A stretch of 64,000 bases of DNA from Eubacterium sp. Lineage in GTDB: Bacteria; Bacillota; Clostridia; Lachnospirales; Lachnospiraceae. Position numbers and translations under genes: made by a program. Under the pieces are notes generated by a model. It searched no databases. It had not been told where the DNA came from and saw only the letters and a program-made list of their open reading frames with translations. The stretch lies in assembly GCA_017406925.1 (NCBI GenBank), contig JAFQXO010000004.1, positions 32,543 to 96,542 of the forward strand. The letters run 5' to 3'. Shown here one piece after another: positions 55,015 through 63,796 of the stretch. Numbering within the stretch: the first letter of the stretch is position 1; each line of letters begins with the position of its first letter.

Positions 55015-55337
55015 TGTATTACACATATATTTTACGATGCAAAGATAAAACATTGTACACAGGCATCACGACCGATCTTGAAAGGCGCTTAGCCGAACAC
55101 AAGGGTGAATCCCTTGGCGGAGCCAAATATACGAGAGGTCGTGGTGCTGTTATGTTTGAGGCTGTTTGGTCGAGTGCTGATAGGGTGCTTGCCAGCAAAC
55201 TCGAGTTTCAGATTAAGAAGTTGCCGAAGGCAATGAAAGAGGAACTGATAACAAAAAACAATCTTAAGGAATTGTTGGGAGAGAAAGTCGACACTAAGAA
55301 GTATCGCAGACAGAGAAAACTTTTAGAGAAACTATAG
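55014..55337 (+). CDS. GIY-YIG domain protein
   Basis: The 107-residue protein has the GIY-YIG core in variant form (YYTYILRCKDKTLYTGIT), then ERRLAEHKGESLGGAKYTRGRG and the LASKLEFQIKKLPK helix. It resembles the YhbQ/UPF0213 group of small standalone nuclease-like proteins with roles suggested in DNA repair. It is coupled to the small acidic protein by TAATG and ends one base before yjjG. Confidence 0.9.
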   Translation: MYYTYILRCKDKTLYTGITTDLERRLAEHKGESLGGAKYTRGRGAVMFEAVWSSADRVLASKLEFQIKKLPKAMKEELITKNNLKELLGEKVDTKKYRRQRKLLEKL

Positions 55338-56024
55338 ATGATTAGAAATGTATTAATAGATTTAGATGATACAATTTTAGATTTTAAAAAGTGCGAGGCG
55401 ACGGCTCTGGCTGAATCTTTTGTACAGTTAGGAGTGGAGCCGACAGATGAGTTGATTAAACGATACAGTGAAATCAACGAAATGATGTGGAAAAGGCTTG
55501 AGCGCAAAGAAGTTACTAGAGAGGAAGTCTTGACGGGAAGGTTTGCTATCCTAATCGAAGAGAAGGGGATGGATGTAGACCCAAATAAGATTCGCACAAT
55601 CTATGAAGATATCTTGTCTAGGCAGGCGTTTAAGAAGCCGGGAGCAGATGAATTGCTAGAACGACTAAAAGATGAGTATGATCTCTATCTGGTTTCTAAC
55701 GGAACAGCTTCTGTTCAGCATGGAAGAATAGATGAAGCAAACATAGAGCGCTTTTTCAAAAAGATGTTTATCTCGCAGGAGGTTGGATACAACAAACCAG
55801 ACAAGAGATTCTTCGATATTGCGTTCTCGCAGATAGGAGATATCAACTTAGATGAGACAGTTATCATTGGCGATAGCCTATCATCAGATATACAGGGCGG
55901 AATCAACGCTGGAATACATACAGTATGGTTCAATGATATGGATTATGAGCCATCAGACTTAATAAAACCAGAAATCACAATAAAAACGCTTGAGAGTGTT
56001 GACGAAGTCATCAAAAATTTATAA
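55338..56024 (+). CDS. yjjG: HAD hydrolase, YjjG-type pyrimidine nucleotidase
   Basis: This 228-residue HAD phosphatase has LIDLDDTILDF (nucleophile Asp8 and acid Asp10), VSNGTASVQHGRI, KPDKRFFDIAF and IIGDSLSSDIQGG. It fits the YjjG house-cleaning 5'-nucleotidase acting on non-canonical pyrimidine nucleotides. The start codon directly follows the stop of the GIY-YIG gene, giving a four-gene run of closely packed genes from 54097. Confidence 0.88.
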   Translation: MIRNVLIDLDDTILDFKKCEATALAESFVQLGVEPTDELIKRYSEINEMMWKRLERKEVTREEVLTGRFAILIEEKGMDVDPNKIRTIYEDILSRQAFKKPGADELLERLKDEYDLYLVSNGTASVQHGRIDEANIERFFKKMFISQEVGYNKPDKRFFDIAFSQIGDINLDETVIIGDSLSSDIQGGINAGIHTVWFNDMDYEPSDLIKPEITIKTLESVDEVIKNL

Positions 56025-56034
56025 AATCAATATG

Positions 56035-56103
56035 CTGTTTAAAAAGTTCATATTTGTAATTAGAAGCTACAAATAAAAAACGCGAAACGAACTAATTAAA
56101 CAG
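56035..56103 (+). promoter_or_regulatory. Nested-stem leader upstream of mgtE
   Basis: CTGTTTAA (56035-56042) pairs with TTAAACAG (56096-56103), and AGTTC (56045-56049) with GAACT (56089-56093). TATTTGTA (56051-56058) pairs with TACAAATA (56068-56075). The whole 111-bp spacer is thus one folded unit just before the mgtE ribosome site. It does not look like the M-box. It may be a control element or a processed spacer. Confidence 0.5.
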
Positions 56104-56135
56104 TTTCAAGAGAAAACGAAAGGAGGTATAAAGTC

Positions 56136-57572
56136 ATGACAGAGAAAAACTACGATGCAGAGATTGAAGAGAAAGTAGAAGACGTGGCTGAGGTAGTCCC
56201 TACAAAGGAAGATTACGAAGCCGAACTAAAACGCATCATCAAGTCGGATGCGCCATCTGTCGTAAAGCGTGAACAAATCGAGGACTACCACGATAACGAT
56301 ATCGCAGCAGTTCTAGAAGATTTGGATATTTCTGAGCGCCAAAGTCTTTATAAACTCCTTGGTTTAGATAGAATTTCAGATGTATTTGAGTATCTGGATG
56401 ATCCGGAAGAGTTCTTCGAGGAGTTGGAGCCAGAGTTGGCGGCTGACATCTTGGAAAAGATGGAACCTGACGCTGCTGTTGACATCCTTGACGAATTGGA
56501 GGAGGAGAAGAGTGAGCGACTCGTTGAGTTGATGGAAGACGAGGCGAGAGAAGACATCGATTTGATCCAGTCTTACGACGAGGATGAGATCGGTTCTAAG
56601 ATGACGACGAATTTCGTAACAGTCACTCTAGATCTTTCTATCAAAGAAGCGATGAAAACGCTTGTCGCCCAAGCGGCCGACAATGACAATATAACAACCA
56701 TCTATGTTTTAGATGAGGAAGGAAAGTTCTACGGAGCTATCGACCTTCCAGATCTTATTATTGCTAGAAGCAATGATGAGTTAGAGACATTAGTTACTAC
56801 ATCATACCCATACGTTTACGCGAACGAGACTGTCGATGAGTGTATTGAGGACTTGAAGGACTATCAAGAGGATTCGATTCCAGTGTTAGATCACGACAAG
56901 CACATCCTCGGTGTTATCACATCTCAGGACTTGGTAGAAGTAGTAGACGAAGAGATGGGTGAAGACTACGCGAAGTTCGCCGGCTTGGCTGACGAGGAGG
57001 ATTTGAATGAACCTCTCGGCCAAAGTTTGAAGAAGCGCGTGCCTTGGCTAGTGACATTATTATTCTTAGGATTGATTGTTGCATCTGTAACAGGAATGTT
57101 CGAACATGTAATTCACGGACTAACTGTTATAGTATTCTTCCAATCAGTTATCCTTGGTATGTCGGGAAATGTCGGAACACAGACATTGGGTGTGACCATC
57201 AGAGTTCTTATGGATGAGGAACTCACTTTTGGTCAGCAGATGAAGTTCGTTTTGAAAGAGATTCGCGTCGGATTCTTTAACGGACTTATCGTCGGTGCTA
57301 TCGCAATGTTAGTGACAGGTGCATACATTCACTTCATAAAGGGCAGAGTGGTAGCAGAGGCGTTTGCTATCTCAGGCTGTATAAGTGGAGCCCTTTGGGT
57401 GGCAATGATTATTTCAAGTTTTGTCGGCGCAATAGTACCTATTATATTTAGCAAGATTAAAGTAGACCCTGCAGTGGCATCAGGTCCATTGATTTCAACT
57501 ATCAATGACTTGGTAGCGGTAGTTACTTACTACTCACTCTGCGGTGTGCTACTAGTAAATTTGATTCACTAA
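56136..57572 (+). CDS. mgtE: Magnesium transporter MgtE
   Basis: The 478-residue protein has the cytosolic N domain of acidic helical repeats (residues 30-150, DPEEFFEELEPELAADILEK type) and two CBS domains (about 155-280) that sense Mg. Five C-terminal TM helices hold MSGNVGTQTLG and the pore Asp region PAVASGPLISTINDLVAV. Its stop is followed at the next base by the MATE gene. Confidence 0.95.
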   Translation: MTEKNYDAEIEEKVEDVAEVVPTKEDYEAELKRIIKSDAPSVVKREQIEDYHDNDIAAVLEDLDISERQSLYKLLGLDRISDVFEYLDDPEEFFEELEPELAADILEKMEPDAAVDILDELEEEKSERLVELMEDEAREDIDLIQSYDEDEIGSKMTTNFVTVTLDLSIKEAMKTLVAQAADNDNITTIYVLDEEGKFYGAIDLPDLIIARSNDELETLVTTSYPYVYANETVDECIEDLKDYQEDSIPVLDHDKHILGVITSQDLVEVVDEEMGEDYAKFAGLADEEDLNEPLGQSLKKRVPWLVTLLFLGLIVASVTGMFEHVIHGLTVIVFFQSVILGMSGNVGTQTLGVTIRVLMDEELTFGQQMKFVLKEIRVGFFNGLIVGAIAMLVTGAYIHFIKGRVVAEAFAISGCISGALWVAMIISSFVGAIVPIIFSKIKVDPAVASGPLISTINDLVAVVTYYSLCGVLLVNLIH

Positions 57573-58952
57573 ATGAGCGAAGAAGTAAAAAATCCACTCG
57601 GCACTGAGCCGATTGGCAGATTGATTTTAAAATTTGCGGTACCCAGCATTATCTCAATGCTCGTGGTATCGCTCTATAATATCGTAGACCAGCTCTTCAT
57701 TGGAAGAACAGTCGGCCCTTTGGGAAATGCCGCTACGAATATCTCGTTCCCATTAACCACCATCTGTGTGGCCACTGCCCTTGTCTTTGGCATCGGTGGT
57801 GCTTCAGGTTTCAACCTGAATATGGGTGCGGGCAATAAAGAGAAAGCGATGTACTTTGCAGGCAACGCAATTACGATGATGTTATCAGTCGGTGCGATTG
57901 TCACGATAGTGGCATCGATTTTTTTGAGCCCAATGCTTTCATTCTTCGGAGCGACTGACAAGGTTCTACCATACGCAGTGGAGTATGTGAGAATCATTGC
58001 GTTAGGCTTTCCGTTTGTAATTACTTCAGCTGGTGGAGCACATTTGGTAAGAGGAGATGGCAGTCCTAACTTTTCGATGGCTTGTAATATCACTGGAGCC
58101 ATAATCAATGTTATCTTAGATTACATTTTAGTTATTGTTCTCGGGATGGGTATGTCTGGTGCGGCTATCGCCACAATAACTGGACAGATTGTTGGATTTA
58201 TAATGGTTGTTTGGTACTTGAAACATTTCAAGGCCGGCAAGTTGAAACTCGACCATTTCAAACCTAGATTTGCAATCGTTAGACGTACAGCTCATCTTGG
58301 TCTTGCGCAGTGCATCAATCAGCTTGCGATGACGGTAGTGCAGATTGCACTCAATAAGTCTCTAGCCTACTATGGAGCTTTGTCTGTTTATGGCGCAGAG
58401 ATTCCGTTAGCTTGTTCAGGAATTATTATGAAAGTTGGACAAGTTTATTTCTCATTCTGCATAGGTATATCTCAAGGTATGCAACCTATCGCATCATTTA
58501 ATCGCGGTGCTGGAAAGAACGCACGCGTTAAGAAAACATATATCATTGCGGCTTGCGCCGCAGTAGCTATTTCTATAGTAGCATTTACATTGTTTCAATT
58601 ATTCCCTAGAGAGATCATCGGTCTCTTTGGAAAGGGTAGCCCTGAATACTTTAAGTATGCGGAGCAATTCTTTAGAATATTCTTATTTATGACGTTTGCC
58701 GTAGGCATCCAACCTATCACATCTACATTCTGTACAGCGATAGGGGAGCCTAATAAGGGAGCGTTCCTTTCACTAACTAGACAGATTATTTTCTTTTTAC
58801 CATTGATCTTAGTTTTGCCTGTCATTTTTACAAAACTAGGCCTCCCTGGCATCGATGGTATCATGTTTGCTGCCCCAATCGCCGATTCTATCGCGGTTGC
58901 GGTATGTCTAATCATGGTTTATAGAGTCTTCAAAACAACTCTTTCCACTTAA
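57573..58952 (+). CDS. MATE family efflux transporter
   Basis: This 459-residue protein with 12 predicted TM segments shows the MATE two-fold pattern: SLYNIVDQLFIGRTVGPLGN, VFGIGGASGFNLNMGAGN and in the second half GISQGMQPIASFNRGAGK. It is probably a cation-coupled exporter of drugs or metabolites. There is no spacer after mgtE, so it is translated from the same mRNA. Confidence 0.92.
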   Translation: MSEEVKNPLGTEPIGRLILKFAVPSIISMLVVSLYNIVDQLFIGRTVGPLGNAATNISFPLTTICVATALVFGIGGASGFNLNMGAGNKEKAMYFAGNAITMMLSVGAIVTIVASIFLSPMLSFFGATDKVLPYAVEYVRIIALGFPFVITSAGGAHLVRGDGSPNFSMACNITGAIINVILDYILVIVLGMGMSGAAIATITGQIVGFIMVVWYLKHFKAGKLKLDHFKPRFAIVRRTAHLGLAQCINQLAMTVVQIALNKSLAYYGALSVYGAEIPLACSGIIMKVGQVYFSFCIGISQGMQPIASFNRGAGKNARVKKTYIIAACAAVAISIVAFTLFQLFPREIIGLFGKGSPEYFKYAEQFFRIFLFMTFAVGIQPITSTFCTAIGEPNKGAFLSLTRQIIFFLPLILVLPVIFTKLGLPGIDGIMFAAPIADSIAVAVCLIMVYRVFKTTLST

Positions 58953-58998
58953 TTTTCTTAAGTTTTTCAAAAAAACTCCACTTTTTTCGAAAAAAGAC

Positions 58999-59028
58999 TG
59001 TACAAAACGGAACATATTGTGCTATAAT
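58999..59028 (+). promoter_or_regulatory. nrdD promoter
   Basis: TATAAT (59023-59028) with a TG one base upstream (extended -10) and TGTACA (58999-59004) as a weak -35, spacer 18 bp. Confidence 0.65.
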
Positions 59029-59039
59029 GCACTATGAAA

Positions 59040-59055
59040 ACACAAGATATTGTGG
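59040..59055 (+). promoter_or_regulatory. NrdR box downstream of the nrdD promoter
   Basis: ACACAAGATATTGTGG fits the NrdR palindrome (acaCwAtATaTwGtgt) closely. A degenerate partner lies 33 bp upstream at 59007-59022 (ACGGAACATATTGTGC), overlapping the promoter. Paired boxes near this spacing are usual for NrdR control of ribonucleotide reductase genes. Confidence 0.65.
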
Positions 59056-59122
59056 TTTGGGACGGAAAAACAGTCTTAAATGAGCCTTTTTATAGGTTTT
59101 TTGGAAGAGAAGGAGAAAGGAC

Positions 59123-61309
59123 ATGGAGTTAAAATCACAAAGAGTAATAAAAAGAAATGGCGAAGAAGTAGCATTTGATGTCAATAAGATACTCGAAGCT
59201 ATTCGCAAAGCCAATAATGAAATCGAGCCAGTATATAAGATGAACGAAGCTCAGATTACTGCAGTAGGTGATTTGGTTACAGAGCAGATCTTGAAATCTA
59301 ATCACGCAGTAGCCGTTGAAGATATCCAGGATATGGTAGAGCGTGGCATCATGGAGATGCGTGGATATGAAGTAGCTCAGAAGTACGTTCGTTATAGATA
59401 TACTAGAGAGTTGGCTCGTAAAGCAAACACAACCGACGAGAATATCTTCTCACTCATTAATCAGAGCAACGAGGAAGCGAAGCAGGAGAATTCTAACAAG
59501 AACCCTACTATCAATTCTACACAGCGTGACTACATGGCAGGTGAGGTTAGTAAGGATTTGACTCGTCGTATTCTTTTGCCTGAGGAAGTTATCCAGGCAC
59601 ACGAGCAGGGTATTATTCATTTCCACGATTCAGATTACTTTGCACAGAAAGAGCACAACTGTGATCTTATCAATCTAGAAGATATGCTTCAGAATGGAAC
59701 ATGTATCTCAGAGACTAAGATTGATACACCACACAGTTTCTATACAGCATGTAACGTTACCACACAGATTGTGGCACAGGTTGCTTCGAACCAGTACGGT
59801 GGACAGTCATTCTCATTGGCGCACCTCGCGCCATTCGTACAGACTTCACGTGAGAAAATCATGAAGGAAGTTTTGGCGGAGAGTGAAGTGACAGGCATCA
59901 AGTACACAGACGAGCAGGTTGAGCAGATTACTCACAAGAGATTGATGGATGAGATTAACCGTGGTATCCAGACTATCCAGTACCAGCTCATCACATTGAT
60001 GACTTGTAATGGCCAGGCTCCATTTGTAACGATGTTTATGTACTTGGACGAAGTTCCAGAAGGACAGACTCGTGACGACCTTGCACTTCTTATAGAAGAA
60101 GTTTTGAAGCAGCGTATGAAGGGCGTTAAAAATGAGAAGGGCGTTTGGATTACTCCAGCATTCCCTAAACTCATCTATGTCCTCGATGAGGACAATGTAA
60201 CTCCAGATTCTAAATACTGGAGTCTCACAGAGCTTGCTGCTAAATGTACAGCTAAGAGAATGGTTCCTGACTACATCTCAGCTAAGGTTATGAAAGAGAT
60301 GAAGCAGGGTGAAGTATATACATGTATGGGTTGTAGATCATTCCTCACAGTTGAGGATTCACAGCGCAACCCAGATGGCACACACAAGTTCTATGGAAGA
60401 TTTAACCAGGGTGTTGTAACTATCAACTTAGTTGACGTTGCTTGCTCCGCAAAGGGAGACGAGGATTTGTTCTGGAAGATCTTGGATGAGAGACTTGAGT
60501 TGTGTCACAGAGCACTTAGATGTAGACACGAGAGACTTCTCGGAACTCCATCTGATGTGGCTCCTATCTTATGGCAATATGGTGCTCTCGCTAGACTTAA
60601 GAAAGGCGAGACTATAGATAAATTGTTATTCGGTGGATATTCGACTATCTCACTCGGTTACGCAGGACTTTACGAGATGTGTGTACGCATGACAGGCAAG
60701 ACTCACACAGACCCAGAAGCTAGTAAGTTCGCAATGGCTGTTATGCAGAGACTCAACGACAAGTGTCAAGAGTGGAAGAAGGCTGAGAACATCAGTTACT
60801 CCGTATATGGCACGCCAATGGAGTCTACTACATACAAGTTCGCTAAATGCTTGCAGAAGAGATTTGGAATCATCAAGGGTGTAACAGACAAGAACTATAT
60901 CACTAACAGCTATCACGTACACGTGACAGAAGAAATCAACGCGTTTGATAAGCTCAAGTTCGAGTCAGACTTCCAGAAGTTGTCACCTGGCGGAGCTATC
61001 AGTTACGTAGAGGTTCCAAACCTTCAGGACAATATCGAAGCGGTTATCGAAGTTATGAAATTCATCTACGACAACATCATGTACGCAGAGCTCAACACTA
61101 AGTCAGATTACTGCGAGTGCTGTGGATATGACGGAGAAATCTCTATCGTCGAAGATGAAACGGGAAAACTCCTTTGGGAATGCCCAAGCTGTGGAAACAG
61201 AAACCAGGATAAGATGAGCGTGGCTAGACGTACTTGCGGTTACATCGGAACTCAGTTCTGGAATCAGGGTAGAACACAGGAGATTAAAGACAGAGTGCTC
61301 CACCTATAA
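59123..61309 (+). CDS. nrdD: Anaerobic (class III) ribonucleoside triphosphate reductase
   Basis: NrdD makes deoxyribonucleotides without oxygen using a glycyl radical. The 728-residue protein has an N-terminal ATP cone (about residues 4-95). The catalytic barrel contains GQSFSLAHLAPF and TCMGCRSFL. A C-terminal zinc finger, CECCGYDG with CPSCGN, is followed by RRTCGYIGTQFWNQGR with the radical Gly near residue 706. GAGAAGGAG precedes the ATG. Its activase NrdG is not found downstream within the window. Confidence 0.96.
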   Translation: MELKSQRVIKRNGEEVAFDVNKILEAIRKANNEIEPVYKMNEAQITAVGDLVTEQILKSNHAVAVEDIQDMVERGIMEMRGYEVAQKYVRYRYTRELARKANTTDENIFSLINQSNEEAKQENSNKNPTINSTQRDYMAGEVSKDLTRRILLPEEVIQAHEQGIIHFHDSDYFAQKEHNCDLINLEDMLQNGTCISETKIDTPHSFYTACNVTTQIVAQVASNQYGGQSFSLAHLAPFVQTSREKIMKEVLAESEVTGIKYTDEQVEQITHKRLMDEINRGIQTIQYQLITLMTCNGQAPFVTMFMYLDEVPEGQTRDDLALLIEEVLKQRMKGVKNEKGVWITPAFPKLIYVLDEDNVTPDSKYWSLTELAAKCTAKRMVPDYISAKVMKEMKQGEVYTCMGCRSFLTVEDSQRNPDGTHKFYGRFNQGVVTINLVDVACSAKGDEDLFWKILDERLELCHRALRCRHERLLGTPSDVAPILWQYGALARLKKGETIDKLLFGGYSTISLGYAGLYEMCVRMTGKTHTDPEASKFAMAVMQRLNDKCQEWKKAENISYSVYGTPMESTTYKFAKCLQKRFGIIKGVTDKNYITNSYHVHVTEEINAFDKLKFESDFQKLSPGGAISYVEVPNLQDNIEAVIEVMKFIYDNIMYAELNTKSDYCECCGYDGEISIVEDETGKLLWECPSCGNRNQDKMSVARRTCGYIGTQFWNQGRTQEIKDRVLHL

Positions 61310-61320
61310 AAGCACTTGTC

Positions 61321-61395
61321 ATCTGAAAGCGTTATCGCGAGGGGAAAATCGATGCCCTTAATGTCAGTGGGGCGTTTCTAAGATGATCCTTTCAG
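61321..61395 (+). ncRNA. Structured RNA element after nrdD
   Basis: CTGAAAG (61323-61329) pairs with CTTTCAG (61389-61395), enclosing a second stem, GATGCCCT (61351-61358) with GGGGCGTT (61369-61376, wobble pairs included), and ATCG/CGAT near 61334-61353. The first 26 nt recur exactly at the right end of the window. It looks like a folded RNA motif, perhaps a riboswitch-like or regulatory 3' element. I do not recognise the class. Confidence 0.45.
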
Positions 61396-61407
61396 TAGAT
61401 AAAAACA

Positions 61408-61455
61408 AAGAACGGCTCCAGGTACGAGTAGTATTTGGAGTTGTTCTTTTTTTGT
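61408..61455 (+). terminator. Terminator downstream of the nrdD RNA element
   Basis: AAGAACggCTCCA (61408-61420) pairs with TGGAGttGTTCTT (61436-61448), followed by a run of T. Confidence 0.88.
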
Positions 61456-61574
61456 GAAAGTAGAAAATCATATTGGCACAAAAATGAGTACCCAAATAAA
61501 AATGAATCACTTGAAAGAACGATAAACTATGTTATCTTTAAGATAGTAAACGGAACGGAAAAATTTAATATGGG

Positions 61575-61736
61575 AGGTTAAAATATCCCCATAGATGTAA
61601 GTTTAAAAAAAATATAGTAAAAGAAGGAAACTATTACTGCATAATAGACAAGAGCGATGATTATTCAGAGGATATTAAGATGTTTTATTATGATGTAAGC
61701 AATCATGTATTATATTTATTAGCCATGACTACTTAA
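61575..61736 (+). pseudogene. Gene remnant, C-terminal fragment
   Basis: An open frame reading KEGNYYCIIDKSDDYSEDI then MFYYDVSNHVLYLLAMTT ends at 61736. It has no acceptable start codon, although GGGAGG lies shortly upstream at 61573. The residue mix looks coding. It is best read as a decayed small gene; it could also be chance in AT-rich DNA. The surrounding 61456-61806 holds no other gene. Confidence 0.35.
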
Positions 61737-61806
61737 TCTTTCTGCGGAATGAAAAAGGTAAGTAAATATTTTTCTACTTATAATTTTTTTGCGAAGGTGA
61801 TTTAAA

Positions 61807-62313
61807 ATGAAAAAAATAGTATTTATGCTCATGATTTGTGTATTGTTGAGTGGATGTTCTCTTAAAAAAACTTATGAGACAACTGATATAAAAAAATATG
61901 GGCAATATAAAGGTCAGTTTGTGAGCGATGGAATAGTATTAATGCCTAAAACATTAAAAGATATACAAGAAGTTATATATTATAAGTATATAAGCAAGAG
62001 GGACCCTTTATATGATTCGCACTATATAAGACTAAAATGTAGATACGATGAAGACAAATTCAAAAAAATATTAACCCACATATCCACTTATAAAAATGAG
62101 TATGGCGAAGTGAGTGAAAACACTTCAGAGTTTAATAAACTTGCTTATATTTGGAACTATGATATAAAAGTTTCAAATACTTATGAATTTGTATTTGTAG
62201 ATAAAGCAAAAAGAGAGATGGAATATGTTTTTGTTCAATACCCGGTTGTATTTGAAAAAGAAAAATATATGAAAAGAATAAATGAAATTTACGATGAATA
62301 TATGGATGATTAA
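61807..62313 (+). CDS. Small lipoprotein, unknown function
   Basis: The 168-residue protein has a lipoprotein signal with lipobox LLSGC (Cys near 17) and a polar, Lys/Tyr-rich mature domain with IKKYGQYKGQF and a FVFVDKAKREMEYVFVQYP strand pair. GCGAAGGTG precedes the ATG. It is very AT-rich. The family is not recognised, but in outline it resembles lipoproteins that occur in tandem arrays in Lachnospiraceae, as at 1.6-2.8 kb. Confidence 0.7.
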   Translation: MKKIVFMLMICVLLSGCSLKKTYETTDIKKYGQYKGQFVSDGIVLMPKTLKDIQEVIYYKYISKRDPLYDSHYIRLKCRYDEDKFKKILTHISTYKNEYGEVSENTSEFNKLAYIWNYDIKVSNTYEFVFVDKAKREMEYVFVQYPVVFEKEKYMKRINEIYDEYMDD

Positions 62314-62375
62314 TATTATGTGATTATTTATATTTTTGAGATTGTTTCATACAATCAAGGTTGTCAACTTTGGCA

Positions 62376-62498
62376 ATGTATTATTCTGCACATTCAAGAT
62401 CACGTCATGATGTAGAGTTAAAAGAAGTGATAAAAAATTCAGAATATTCACATGTCGAAGTATGTATGCTAAATAAAAAGGGGAAATATTATGACTAA
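62376..62498 (+). pseudogene. Possible 40-codon gene fragment
   Basis: ATG 62376 opens a frame with YSAHSRSRHDVELKEVIK, SEYSHVEVCMLNKK and a GKYYD end, overlapping the start of the next gene. It has no ribosome site and no hydrophobic segment. The composition hints at a former coding region. Low confidence. Confidence 0.25.
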
Positions 62499-62919
62499 AG
62501 ATGATAAAAGAGTTCTGTTAATAGTAATAATAGTGGTTAGTATTATAGGCATTCTTGTGATAGGCTTTCTTTTAAACGCGAACAATATAAAAAAGACAAC
62601 AAAAAAATGTTTAGAAAGAAAAAAAGTACTGCAAAATGATCCAAATATATCAGAGCAAGCGTGCAAAGATATTTTAAATTATTACTATCATAGCGATGAA
62701 GTGCCAAAAGCAAAAATTTATAAAGAAGATATAAATTTCATTGATCCGTTCAGAGAATATATAGATATTTCGTTGTGGTATGAAGACACGGAGCGCGATC
62801 AATATGTTGATTATAGAGTTTATTACACTTTTAAGAACATGAGATTATATATTGATAGAGTTCAATTTTTTAATGAAGAAGGAGAGGCCATTGAACCATC
62901 TGAATGGTATAATTATTGA
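62491..62919 (+). CDS. Membrane-anchored small protein (paralogue A)
   Basis: The 142-residue protein has a short charged N-terminus, one TM (about residues 8-28) and an outside domain. The C-terminal half reads YIDISLWYED, then VDYRVYYTFKNMRLYIDRVQF, matching the layout of the next gene (MVDISVFYN, then VHFRVYYKIKDGHAYINKVE). The two are clear paralogues. AAGGGGA precedes the ATG. Function unknown. Confidence 0.7.
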   Translation: MTKDDKRVLLIVIIVVSIIGILVIGFLLNANNIKKTTKKCLERKKVLQNDPNISEQACKDILNYYYHSDEVPKAKIYKEDINFIDPFREYIDISLWYEDTERDQYVDYRVYYTFKNMRLYIDRVQFFNEEGEAIEPSEWYNY

Positions 62920-63008
62920 TTATATTTTGCAATAAATTTGCGGAACAATATTTTTTTAAAGCATGCCAACAATAATTAGAAATTAAAGACCTTAAAGAGG
63001 AAGCTGTT

Positions 63009-63410
63009 GTGAAGAAAAAACGAATTTTAATGATGATTCTAGTATCTATTGCATTGATTCTTATTTTAGCGTTTGTAACATACAAATATATTATTTCAAA
63101 ACAATTAGAAGAGACAATATCAGATGTTGCTTTTGGGAAAAAAACTCAATACATATCCAAAAAAGAATCGCAAAAAATAGTTGATGCTATTAATGATGGC
63201 AATGGAAATATACACGTTGAAAAAGTAGAATATAGTTATTATAAACGCTTTGGAACCCTTAAAAATATGGTTGATATAAGTGTTTTCTATAATAGCAAGG
63301 AGGAAATATTTAAAGATGGTGATGCTGTGCATTTTAGGGTCTATTATAAAATAAAAGATGGACATGCTTATATTAATAAAGTTGAACAACATATTTCTCC
63401 AAATGATTAG
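63009..63410 (+). CDS. Membrane-anchored small protein (paralogue B)
   Basis: The start is GTG 63009 (MKKKRILMMILVS), 8 bases after AGAGG. A 133-residue protein with one N-terminal TM (residues 5-27) and a soluble outside domain with KKESQKIVDAINDGNGNI and the shared VDISVFYN/FRVYYKI strands. It is tandem with paralogue A. Function unknown. Confidence 0.7.
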   Translation: MKKKRILMMILVSIALILILAFVTYKYIISKQLEETISDVAFGKKTQYISKKESQKIVDAINDGNGNIHVEKVEYSYYKRFGTLKNMVDISVFYNSKEEIFKDGDAVHFRVYYKIKDGHAYINKVEQHISPND

Positions 63411-63476
63411 CATCTGAAAAAATAATTAACATTTTTGAAATAACACATTCTGTTTAAAAAGATTCATAAACGACAA

Positions 63477-63510
63477 CCCAGTGCGTATGCGCTGGGCTGT
63501 TCTATTTTTA
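63477..63510 (+). terminator. Terminator-like hairpin
   Basis: CCCAGTGC and GCGCTGGG (63477-63496) form an 8-bp stem with one wobble pair, followed shortly by TATTTTT. It probably ends the small-membrane-protein transcript. Confidence 0.65.
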
Positions 63511-63550
63511 TGCAAGAGAAAAGACATGCAGCGCATGCCTTTTCCTTGTA

Positions 63551-63676
63551 ATGATAATTGCTGGTGCTGTTTTATTAGGACCAGTAGGTGCAGTGGCTGG
63601 AATTGGTGGAAAGAAACACAAATCTTATACATGGAGATGTAAAGAATGTGGATATACAAAAACATATGTTGATTAG
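63551..63676 (+). pseudogene. Remnant of a glycine-zipper/zinc-ribbon protein
   Basis: A 41-codon frame from ATG 63551: MIIAGAVLLGPVGAVAGIGG, a basic stretch KKHK, then YTWRCKECGYTKTYVD. The glycine-rich hydrophobic helix and single CxxC match the C-terminal end of longer proteins common in Firmicutes. There is no ribosome site, and a terminator lies just upstream. It is probably the tail of a broken gene, though a tiny intact membrane protein is possible. Confidence 0.45.
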
Positions 63677-63679
63677 AAG

Positions 63680-63713
63680 CAAAAAAAAGAGCCCTTAAGG
63701 GCTCTTTTTTTTG
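63680..63713 (+). terminator. Terminator after the remnant
   Basis: AAAAAAAGAGCCC and its perfect complement GGGCTCTTTTTTT meet at TTAA, giving a strong symmetric hairpin that could act in both directions. Confidence 0.85.
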
Positions 63714-63796
63714 TGTTCTAAACGGAACTTGGGGAAATTATAGATTAATAGCAGGGATGAAGAGGAGTATTTATGCGATAGAGTTGTGGCTTATCA

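Noticed and set aside
56025-56135. M-box magnesium riboswitch upstream of mgtE
   Set aside because: The spacer is only 111 bp and shows none of the M-box conserved loops I know; reported instead as an unassigned fold.
63426-63665. 79-codon minus-strand frame near the window end
   Set aside because: It crosses a terminator hairpin and the zinc-ribbon remnant on the other strand, and has no ribosome site.
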